Shown piece after piece: positions 1 to 6,705 of a stretch of DNA of 8,533 nt; the stretch's first letter is position 1, and each line of letters begins with the position of its first letter. The notes under the pieces are model-generated. The model was not told where the DNA came from. It searched no databases and was given only the letters and a program-made list of their open reading frames with translations. The stretch is from CAYZXU01 sp964482535 (lineage in GTDB: Bacteria > Desulfobacterota > Desulfobacteria > Desulfobacterales > BuS5): positions 1 to 8,533 of the forward strand of contig CAYZXU010000097.1 in the NCBI GenBank assembly GCA_964482535.1, in the 5' to 3' direction. Position numbers and translations under genes: made by a program.

Positions 1-77
1 ATTACTAATATAAAATGGCGTTTTTATGATCATTGATTGCGTTCTGACAAAACTGGGAAAAAGGTCATGTGTCTCAT

Positions 78-96
78 GGGTGCTATAAAAGCACCC
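78..96 (-). terminator. Possible transcript-end hairpin downstream of glgB
   Basis: GGGTGCT (78-84) pairs with AGCACCC (90-96) around a five-base loop, 43 nt after the glgB stop. It is the only GC-rich stem in the 139-nt tail. On the minus strand a T5 run appears only about 15 nt after the stem (58-62), so this is not a canonical intrinsic terminator. It could mark or protect the 3' end of the operon mRNA. The rest of positions 1-139 is A/T-rich and shows no gene, RNA gene or other clear signal. Confidence 0.35.
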
Positions 97-139
97 TGAT
101 TCAAAAGGATGGATCTCTTATGCAGTTGTCCTGTTATAT

Positions 140-2224
140 TTATCGAAATTCATTACGATCTGGAATTGCAAGTAGTTTGGCAGATTTTAAATAAGCAGGC
201 GCAAAAACCAAAGCCGTGCGTGTGGGAAGATAGAGGCTTATCTGGTGTTTTTTAAGACCTGAATTTATATATGGGATAGAAGGGTGTTTCTGTCCATCTG
301 ATAGCCTGCCGTACCCTCCATACTTTTTTTCATCACTGTTAAAAACCATTATATATTCACCAGGCATAATTTCAAAGCGATAATCGACGTATGAAGATAC
401 TGGATGAAAATTAAAAACAAAGACAAGCTCCTGTCTTTTAAATGCGACAACCTTATCATTTTCGTTTAAATATAAAAGCTGGGGCCACTGTGACTTCAGT
501 ACCTGCCATGAATCTATAAACGCTATCATGTCATGGTCAAATTCGGATAAAAAATGATATTTTAAATTCTTGTCATCAACAAGATGCCACTGGCGCCTTG
601 CGTATCTGCATGACCACATATTACCTTCCCTTGGAAAATCTATCCATTCAGGATGCCCGAATTCATTCCCCATAAAGTTAAGATAGCCATTTCCTGAAGT
701 AGAAAGAGTAATAAATCTGATCATTTTATGCAGAGCAATCCCCCTGTCAACAATGATGTTATCATCGTCGATACTCATATGGTCGTACATTTCTTCTCCT
801 ATGAGCCTGAACATCAGGGTTTTGTCCCCCACAAGGGCCTGATCATGGGACTCTGAATAACTTATGGTTTTTTCATCGTCCCTTCTGTTGTTTAACTCAT
901 GCCACAAATACCCCATCGGCCACTCTTCATCAATTATATCTTTTGTAAGTTTTATCCAGAAATCTGAGATGCCCATGGCAAATCTGTAGTCAAAACCTGT
1001 CCCTCCATTTTCAAGGGGCACGCAGAGCCCAGGCATACCGCTTATATCTTCAGCTATTGTAATTGCCTCCGGTTTTACACTGTGGATTAAACTGTTTGCC
1101 AGCGCGAGATATGTAATGGCGTCCTCGTCAACCGAGTCATCAAAATAGTTGTCATAAGAAGTAAAAGCCGTGCCAATGCCGTGATGCAGGTAGAGCATGC
1201 TTGTAACTCCGTCAAAACGGAAACCGTCAATATGGTACTCATCAATCCAGAAACGGCAGTTGGAAAGGAGAAAGTGAAGAACCTGATATTTTTTATAGTC
1301 AAAACACCTGGAACTCCATGCTTCATGAAGACCGCGGTGATCTTCATGAAAATATTGATAAAGAGTTCCGTCAAAACGGCTGAGACCCTCAACTTCATTG
1401 GAAACCGCATGGGAGTGCACAAGATCCATTATCACAAAAAGGCCTGCTTTGTGTGCCGTGTCTATCAGCTCCTTTAAATCATCGGGTGTTCCGAAACGGG
1501 AGGATGCTGCAAAAAAGCTGGAGACCTGATAGCCGAATGAGCCGTAATAAGGGTGCTCGGGGATGGCCATTAATTGAAGGGTATTATATCCTGCTGAAAC
1601 AATCCTGGGAATAACAAGTCTGGCAAATTCCCTGTAAGAACCGATTTTTTCCTCCTCCTGAGCCATCCCGACATGGGCTTCATAGATATAGAGAGGGTTC
1701 GGTGCAGGTAAAGAATCAGAAAATTTCCATTTATAAGGGGAATCGGGCATCCATACCTGTGCATTAAATATCTTTGTTTCAGGGTCCTGAACAACACGCC
1801 TTGCATAGGCAGGTATTCTGTCTCCCCAGCCTTCCTCACCGCAGCCGTCCCAGTGTATTCTGAGCCTGTAAATAGAACCGTGCTTTAATGTTTTCCAGGG
1901 AAGGCGTATCTCCCATTCTCCATGTGTTCCTGTTTTTTTTAGAGCAAATCTTTCCTCTTCCTTCCATTGCGTCATTTCACCAATAATATAAATTGCCGTG
2001 GCGTTGGGGGCCCATTCACGAAAAACCCAGTGGTCGCCGAAAAAATGAAGACCAAAGTATTCATGACCTGCCGCAAAATCAGTTAGGCTCATCTCTCCTT
2101 TTGTAAGCATTCTTTCCGTATCATGGAAATGAGCCAGTCGTTTTTTTATTATTTTTTCAAAGGGTTTAAGATATGGATCGTTATCAGGAAAGCTGTTTAA
2201 ATTATCAGTTTTTTTGTTATGCAT
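140..2224 (-). CDS. glgB: 1,4-alpha-glucan branching enzyme, GH13, eukaryote-type
   Basis: This enzyme cuts an alpha-1,4 chain and re-attaches it by an alpha-1,6 bond, creating branches in the glucan made by GlgA. Its 694 residues resemble human and plant branching enzymes more than E. coli GlgB. It has DPYLKPF (16-22), then a CBM48-like beta-sandwich (about 55-165, FREWAPNATAIYIIGEMTQW), the GH13 barrel (about 175-560) and a C-terminal beta domain (about 590-678, FVFNFHPVSSYVDYR). Expected catalytic residues are the nucleophile D338 in GFRFDGV, the acid/base E392 in ITIAEDIS and D461 in YSESHDQALVGDKT; DLVHSH (267-272) is conserved region I. YLNFMGNEFGHPEWIDFPR (514-532) is nearly the same as in animal enzymes. 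The ATG start is kept because DPYLKPF aligns with the animal N-terminus, although no Shine-Dalgarno sequence precedes it. The gene lies 39 nt after glgA and is the last in the run. Confidence 0.95.
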   Translation of the reverse strand: MHNKKTDNLNSFPDNDPYLKPFEKIIKKRLAHFHDTERMLTKGEMSLTDFAAGHEYFGLHFFGDHWVFREWAPNATAIYIIGEMTQWKEEERFALKKTGTHGEWEIRLPWKTLKHGSIYRLRIHWDGCGEEGWGDRIPAYARRVVQDPETKIFNAQVWMPDSPYKWKFSDSLPAPNPLYIYEAHVGMAQEEEKIGSYREFARLVIPRIVSAGYNTLQLMAIPEHPYYGSFGYQVSSFFAASSRFGTPDDLKELIDTAHKAGLFVIMDLVHSHAVSNEVEGLSRFDGTLYQYFHEDHRGLHEAWSSRCFDYKKYQVLHFLLSNCRFWIDEYHIDGFRFDGVTSMLYLHHGIGTAFTSYDNYFDDSVDEDAITYLALANSLIHSVKPEAITIAEDISGMPGLCVPLENGGTGFDYRFAMGISDFWIKLTKDIIDEEWPMGYLWHELNNRRDDEKTISYSESHDQALVGDKTLMFRLIGEEMYDHMSIDDDNIIVDRGIALHKMIRFITLSTSGNGYLNFMGNEFGHPEWIDFPREGNMWSCRYARRQWHLVDDKNLKYHFLSEFDHDMIAFIDSWQVLKSQWPQLLYLNENDKVVAFKRQELVFVFNFHPVSSYVDYRFEIMPGEYIMVFNSDEKKYGGYGRLSDGQKHPSIPYINSGLKKHQISLYLPTRTALVFAPAYLKSAKLLAIPDRNEFR

Positions 2225-2263
2225 AAGATTTATGGTAATAGTGAACGGTTACGATTTATTTTA

Positions 2264-3775
2264 TTATGTAATTAAAGGTCTGGCCAGCATCTTTTCGTAA
2301 AGATCTATATACTGGCGGGCAGTGTTGTCATAATTAAAATCGGTTGCTGAATTTATCATTATTTCTTTTATTATTTTATTTTTTATCTGCTTGGGCAGGT
2401 TGTAAAAATCCATTGCCTGTGTAATTGCCCACATAAGACCGCCTGAATCGAATGTTTCAAAAAGAAAACCGTTCCCCTTATTCCGGCGCACATCAATATG
2501 GACAATCGTATCATGAATTCCTCCTGTATCATGTGCAACCGGAAGCGTCCCGTAAATCGGGGCAATCATCTGGGGAAGACCGCATGGTTCAAATAAAGAG
2601 GGCATCAGGATAAAATCCGAAGCGCCATAAGCCAGTCTTGAAAGATTATCGTTAAAATCACAGACAGCCACACGCTCGTGAAGATTATGCATATTTACTA
2701 TATTTTTAAAATATTCCTGAAAATCACCATTTGCCACAAATACTATCTCTAAATTCTGATTCCAGTATGTTGAAACAGTTTCATAGAGTATCTCGGCTAA
2801 AAGCTGGCAGCCTTTTTGAATCGTATCGAGACGGGATGGCCAGAAAAACAGGGGTGCATTAATGTCCTGGATAAGCCCCAGTTGTTTTTGCAAGGCAAGC
2901 TTGTTTTCCTGCTTTCCTTCAAAATAGTCTTCAGGAGTGTAGCATTGCGCCAGGGAATTGTCATGGGCAGGATTATATGAAGGGTCCGGAGCGTTAAGAA
3001 TTCCGTATGCGCAGCCTGCATAATATTTATTAGACAGTTCCCTTGTCAGGTGCTGTCCCACAAAATTATGCTTTTCTTCAACCAGCTCTTTTAAAAAAGT
3101 GAGACTCACAGTATTAACAAAATGAGCCGCAAAAACGGCGCTTGTGAGAAGCTCCACAGGATTATTTTCTCTGGTTTCCTCATAGGAAATCGCCATATTA
3201 TCATAGTATAGATGCTGCCAGAAATATGCAGCATCTATACCCCTGTCTTCTATTTGAGAAAGCATAAGCTTTACTGTATGAATATTATGAATTGTAAAAA
3301 GGCACGGTATGCCAAGCTGCCTCGACATGGCAGGGATAATGCTTGTCATCCAGTCGTTGCAATGTATAAGATCAGGCTTGACACGGGGCACAATGTGGTT
3401 GATAACTTCCCTCTGAAAAGCCAGGGCTATATTTATGTTTTCCCACCCGTAGCATGAATAGACACAGTTCATATAATAAAATGCCCTGTCTTCAGCGAGA
3501 TGTATTCTTTCCTCAGGAATTTTTTCTTTTATACTTTTTTGTTCTTTGAGCAGAACAGGATTATATTTTGAGCCAAACATCTCCCTGTAATAAGGAATAG
3601 CCACATGAACGTCCGCTCCAAGTTTGTAAAGAGCGCTGATCAGCGCTGCTGACACGTCTGCCAGACCTCCTGCCTTTGCCTTCAGGGAATTGGCCATATT
3701 CCCCATACCCTCAGGAAGATATGTAACTTCAGGAGTAACTATAAGAACTCGTGGTTTGCTCAAACTCCCTGTCAT
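2264..3775 (-). CDS. glgA: Glycogen (starch) synthase, GT5, divergent form
   Basis: This is predicted to add glucose from a nucleotide-sugar donor (ADP-glucose in most bacterial relatives) to the non-reducing end of an alpha-1,4-glucan. It is 503 residues, slightly longer than the usual 470-490. The N-terminal Rossmann half has the KAGGLADV loop (34-41; K34 is the donor/primer-site lysine), LIHCNDW (136-142) and TIHN (161-164). The C-terminal half has WPSRLDTIQKG (312-322), FEPCGLPQM (395-403, with the key glutamate E396) and DTGGIHDT (416-423). Compared with E. coli GlgA as I recall it, there are about 12 extra residues between PEV and the KAGG loop and one extra residue between R315 and K321. 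GILNAPDPSYNP (258-269) replaces the usual GI(L/V)NG-D-x3-WNP. The fold and key residues are kept, so it is a divergent member and not a dead enzyme; the donor cannot be fixed from sequence. The start overlaps the glgP stop as ATGA, with AGGA nine nt upstream. Confidence 0.92.
   Translation of the reverse strand: MTGSLSKPRVLIVTPEVTYLPEGMGNMANSLKAKAGGLADVSAALISALYKLGADVHVAIPYYREMFGSKYNPVLLKEQKSIKEKIPEERIHLAEDRAFYYMNCVYSCYGWENINIALAFQREVINHIVPRVKPDLIHCNDWMTSIIPAMSRQLGIPCLFTIHNIHTVKLMLSQIEDRGIDAAYFWQHLYYDNMAISYEETRENNPVELLTSAVFAAHFVNTVSLTFLKELVEEKHNFVGQHLTRELSNKYYAGCAYGILNAPDPSYNPAHDNSLAQCYTPEDYFEGKQENKLALQKQLGLIQDINAPLFFWPSRLDTIQKGCQLLAEILYETVSTYWNQNLEIVFVANGDFQEYFKNIVNMHNLHERVAVCDFNDNLSRLAYGASDFILMPSLFEPCGLPQMIAPIYGTLPVAHDTGGIHDTIVHIDVRRNKGNGFLFETFDSGGLMWAITQAMDFYNLPKQIKNKIIKEIMINSATDFNYDNTARQYIDLYEKMLARPLIT
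3206..3240 (-). repeat. Perfect 13-bp inverted repeat (9-nt loop) inside glgA
   Basis: GTATAGATGCTGC (3206-3218) and its exact reverse complement GCAGCATCTATAC (3228-3240) flank a nine-base spacer. The glgA transcript would form an uninterrupted 13-bp stem over codons 180-191 (IDAAYFWQHLYY), about 535 nt into the gene. No T-run follows in either direction, so it is not a standard intrinsic terminator. Function, if any, is unknown. Confidence 0.8.
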
Positions 3776-3788
3776 TTCCCGCTTTCCT
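3772..3788 (-). promoter_or_regulatory. glgP/glgA stop-start overlap (ATGA) with glgA ribosome binding site
   Basis: On the minus strand the last bases of glgP and the first of glgA share ATGA at 3775-3772: TGA ends glgP and ATG starts glgA. An AGGA (3785-3788) inside the last codons of glgP lies nine nt before the ATG. This arrangement usually gives translational coupling by re-initiation, tying synthase output to phosphorylase output. The overlap is read directly; the coupling is inferred. Confidence 0.7.
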
Positions 3789-6348
3789 TTTTAATTTCCT
3801 GGGGCCATGTTATCAATCCAGGGGTGTTTTTTATCAAGTTGTCTCCTGCAGGAATAACCCTTGCCGTAAAACCGTATCTTCCTGCATCATCACAATTTAT
3901 AGCACAGGAGTATTTATATTTCCCGTTTCCGCATGCTTTTTCCATGCTCATCATTTTTGTATTGTCTGAAACAAGAGCGTCGCCAGTTTCTATCTTGCCG
4001 TAAAAAAGCTGAACTTCGACCTCTTCAGATTGAAGTTCGCCCAGATTAACCAGCGTACTGACAATAAAAGAATCTCCAACCCGAAACGGACCCTCCTGAT
4101 CCCTTTCAGGGGGCTCTATTCTTATATCTTCCCATAGTTCGCCAAACCTTTTGTGCTGTTTTGCAAACTCTTTTGCCTCCTTCCCATCATTTTCTATAAG
4201 CTTGGGCAGGCTCCTTGCTATGGGGAGATAATACCGTTTTTCATAATCACTAACCATTCTGTGGCTGCAATAACTCAATATTGCCATCTTGATCGATTCT
4301 TTCATCATTTTTATCCATCGCAGGGGCATGCCTCCTCGTTTTCTTTCATAAAAACAAGGGATAACCTCATTTTCCAAAATATTATAAAGAGCCTGACTCT
4401 CCACAATATCCTGTTCAGCATAATCGGCATAAGTTTCTCCGTTGCCGATCTTCCACCCCGTTTCTTCGTTATAAGCCTCGCACCACCAGCCATCCAGGAT
4501 GCTCACATTCAAAACTCCGTTCACTGCAGCCTTCATACCTGAAGTTCCGCATGCCTCATAGGGACGTCTTGGCGTATTGAGCCACACATCTGCTCCGCTC
4601 ACAAGATATTTTGCCATATTAATATCATAGTTTTCCAGAAAAATTATCCGGTGGCGCAGACCTGGTGTTTTTGCAAAATCCACAATCCGTTTTATAAGCT
4701 CTTTTCCTTCATTATCCCTGGGATGAGCCTTTCCCGCAAAGATAAACTGCACAGGCCGTGTCTTGGAAGAAATTATGGCTTCAAGACGTTCAGGTTCGGT
4801 TAACAGCAGATCAGCCCTTTTATAACTTGTAAAACGACGCGCAAAAGCTATCGTCAGGATGCCCTGATCCAGCACGGATTCAATCTCACTCATTATTTTC
4901 TTTGGCGCATTTCTTCTGCCATACTGTAAGCACATCATTTTTCTGCATGTGTTGATAAGACGGGAGCGGCACATTTCATGGGCACGCCACAGCTCTTCGT
5001 CAAAAATATCGTTGATGCGATTTATTACATCAGGATTCCAGGGATGCAGGTTCCACTCAGGTCCCATATGTCTTTCAAAAAGCACTGATATTTCATAGGA
5101 AGCCCAGGTGGGGATATGCACTCCGTTGGTAATATGGGATATGGGAATCTCTTTTTCAGGCCGATTTGGCCATACATTTGACCACATATGCCTGGCTACC
5201 TCTCCGTGAAGTTTACTGACCCCGTTACAAAACTGCGACATCCTCAGGCCAAGAACAAACATTGACAACGGCCCTTCCTTGCCTCCTGCAAGGGACTGCC
5301 CCCAGGACAAAATTTCATCTGCATTACAACCAAGCCGTTTTTCCATTGGGTAAAGATACGGTTTTACCTGATCAGGGGGAAATTCATCGTATCCGGCAGC
5401 AACCGGAGTATGAGTTGTAAAAACAGTTGAGCGAGGCACAATTTCCAGGGCTGTCTCAATATCTACATTAAAAGCCTTCATGGTGATAGCCAGTCTTTCA
5501 AGAGTGGCAAATGCAGCATGCCCCTCGTTCATATGACATACAGTTGGATAAATCTTCATGGCAGCCAAAGCGCGTATTCCACCTATCCCAAGAAGTATCT
5601 CCTGGGCAATCCTGAGATTTGAGTTGGCTGGATATAGTCTTGAAGTAATATTTCTGATTTCAGGAGGATTTTCTGGAATATTTGTGTCAAGCAGATAAAG
5701 AGGCACCCTACCTACTTTAACCTTCCATACTGCAGCCTGAATATTTTGATCCGATTGGAAAACTGAAATATGGAATTCTTTTCCTGAAGCATCTCTGGCT
5801 CTTTCCACCGGAATATTATAGATATTTACCTCAGGATACTCCTCCTGCTGTATGCCGTCCTGATTGAGAAGCTGTTTAAAATAGCCATAACGGTAAAAAA
5901 TACCCACGCCGGTTAAGGGTACCGCCATGTCAGAGGCAGCCTTGAGATGATCACCGGCAAGTATTCCCAGACCCCCTGCAAAAAATGGAAGGCTCTCATG
6001 AATTCCAAATTCCATTGAAAAATACGCAATTGCCCCCTGATTTCCATAAGGGTATAGTGAATGGTCAACAGGTGAACACACAAGATCGTTGAAACGCCTT
6101 TCAACATTTTTCATATCAGCGAGGAATCCTTTGCTCTTTGTAAGTTCCTCAAAACGTTTCTGTGAAATCATAGTTAAAAAAACAATGGGGTTGCGCCGTG
6201 ATTTATCCCATAAATTTGGTTCTATGCGTCTGAAAAGTTCGGTCGCGTCAACCTGCCAGCTCCACCAGAGGTTTCTTGACAGAGTTTCAAGGAAAGAAAG
6301 GGGCTCAGGGACATCAGGCAAAACCTGAAAGGTATGTAATCGGCTCAT
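3772..6348 (-). CDS. glgP: Alpha-glucan (glycogen) phosphorylase, GT35
   Basis: This enzyme is predicted to release glucose-1-phosphate from the non-reducing ends of glycogen using phosphate and a pyridoxal-phosphate cofactor. At 858 residues it has the length and motifs of the bacterial/archaeal short-type phosphorylases with an N-terminal DUF3417 domain, not of the E. coli/animal type. The DUF3417 domain is at about 18-110 (SRNLWWSWQVDATELFRRI). Then follow GGLGILAGDHLKAASD (125-140), MNEGHAAFATLERL (273-286), TTHTPVAAGYDEFP (311-324), HITNGVHIPTW (405-415), RRFTSYKRADLL (504-515), FAGKAHPRDNEGK (537-549) and EACGTSGMKAAVNG (598-611). K606 of the GMKAA motif is the expected Schiff-base lysine. 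A beta-rich tail (about 750-858) completes the protein. The ATG is preceded by AGGA at 6358-6361, nine nt away, and the preceding gene ends 21 nt upstream. The TGA stop overlaps the glgA start, so the two are probably translationally coupled. All expected motifs are present and I see no frameshift. Confidence 0.95.
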   Translation of the reverse strand: MSRLHTFQVLPDVPEPLSFLETLSRNLWWSWQVDATELFRRIEPNLWDKSRRNPIVFLTMISQKRFEELTKSKGFLADMKNVERRFNDLVCSPVDHSLYPYGNQGAIAYFSMEFGIHESLPFFAGGLGILAGDHLKAASDMAVPLTGVGIFYRYGYFKQLLNQDGIQQEEYPEVNIYNIPVERARDASGKEFHISVFQSDQNIQAAVWKVKVGRVPLYLLDTNIPENPPEIRNITSRLYPANSNLRIAQEILLGIGGIRALAAMKIYPTVCHMNEGHAAFATLERLAITMKAFNVDIETALEIVPRSTVFTTHTPVAAGYDEFPPDQVKPYLYPMEKRLGCNADEILSWGQSLAGGKEGPLSMFVLGLRMSQFCNGVSKLHGEVARHMWSNVWPNRPEKEIPISHITNGVHIPTWASYEISVLFERHMGPEWNLHPWNPDVINRINDIFDEELWRAHEMCRSRLINTCRKMMCLQYGRRNAPKKIMSEIESVLDQGILTIAFARRFTSYKRADLLLTEPERLEAIISSKTRPVQFIFAGKAHPRDNEGKELIKRIVDFAKTPGLRHRIIFLENYDINMAKYLVSGADVWLNTPRRPYEACGTSGMKAAVNGVLNVSILDGWWCEAYNEETGWKIGNGETYADYAEQDIVESQALYNILENEVIPCFYERKRGGMPLRWIKMMKESIKMAILSYCSHRMVSDYEKRYYLPIARSLPKLIENDGKEAKEFAKQHKRFGELWEDIRIEPPERDQEGPFRVGDSFIVSTLVNLGELQSEEVEVQLFYGKIETGDALVSDNTKMMSMEKACGNGKYKYSCAINCDDAGRYGFTARVIPAGDNLIKNTPGLITWPQEIKKESGK

Positions 6349-6369
6349 AAATTTTTATCCTGTCCTTTT

Positions 6370-6678
6370 TTAGACTATAACAACTGAATTATTAGAATCC
6401 CCAAATATGGTAGGAACATGTTTGTCTGCTTCCATTTCATTTTCCCATCTTGTTCCATCAACCAAATAACGAAACTCGTACTCTCTGTCCAGGTCCAGAT
6501 CCATCGTCAGGGTAAATGCACCGGTTTTAAGACCCTTCATGGAATCGGCTTTTTTGTCCCAGTTATTAAACTCTCCCACAAGATTAACCGATTTTGCCGA
6601 ATCAGCGGAATCTTCAGGAAATTTAAAAGTAACTTTGCAAACAGGCTTGGTCTTTAAGTATTTTTTTTTTAAGCTCAT
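6370..6678 (-). CDS. Small stand-alone glycogen-binding protein (CBM48 / AMPK-beta-like, isoamylase early-set domain)
   Basis: This 102-residue protein is essentially one carbohydrate-binding module with no catalytic domain, signal peptide or membrane segment, so it is probably cytosolic. A lysine-rich start (residues 4-11) leads into a beta-sandwich: KVTFKF (15-20), VNLVGEFNNWD (31-41), the strand TLTMDLDLD (56-64), YEFRYLVDGTRWEN (67-80) and GDSNNSVVIV (93-102). The pattern matches the glycogen-binding domain of AMPK beta (GSFNNW…FFVDGQW…VNN). The two sugar-stacking tryptophans correspond to W40 and W78, the basic residue to R70 and the terminal asparagine to N96/N97, so glycogen binding is predicted to be intact. 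The ATG start is supported by a clear AAGGAG seven nt upstream. The gene sits between the debranching and phosphorylase genes (27 and 21 nt gaps), suggesting it helps one of them engage glycogen, but its role is inferred. A run of ten A bases covers codons 3-6. Confidence 0.88.
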   Translation of the reverse strand: MSLKKKYLKTKPVCKVTFKFPEDSADSAKSVNLVGEFNNWDKKADSMKGLKTGAFTLTMDLDLDREYEFRYLVDGTRWENEMEADKHVPTIFGDSNNSVVIV

Positions 6679-6686
6679 GGTTAATA

Positions 6687-6692
6687 CTCCTT
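6687..6692 (-). promoter_or_regulatory. Ribosome binding site of the CBM48 gene
   Basis: Read on the minus strand this is AAGGAG, centred in an A/T-rich 27-nt gap and ending eight bases before the ATG (seven or eight nt of spacing depending on whether the following T is counted). It is the clearest Shine-Dalgarno sequence in the window and fixes the start of the 102-residue protein at 6678. It implies that this small gene is efficiently translated in its own right. Confidence 0.75.
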
Positions 6693-6705
6693 ATTTTTTT
6701 AAAGT

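Noticed and set aside
13..25. AAAATGGCGTTTT-like mini hairpin near the left edge
   Set aside because: The stem would be only four A-T pairs around a five-base loop, too weak to call a terminator.
1208..1379. Direct repeat TCCGTCAAAACGG at 1208-1220 and 1367-1379
   Set aside because: Both copies encode RFDG in glgB with the same codons (residues 336-339 and 283-286). Protein-level constraint explains the match, and there is no third copy or spacing pattern.
1181..1477. 98-codon plus-strand open frame opposite glgB
   Set aside because: It is antisense to the catalytic core of the branching enzyme (regions I and II), which explains the sequence fully; no domain is recognisable.
4153..4542. 129-codon plus-strand open frame opposite glgP
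   Set aside because: It lies wholly antisense to well-conserved glgP codons, its product is cysteine/phenylalanine-rich without a recognisable domain, and I see no ribosome binding site. It is a reading-frame shadow.
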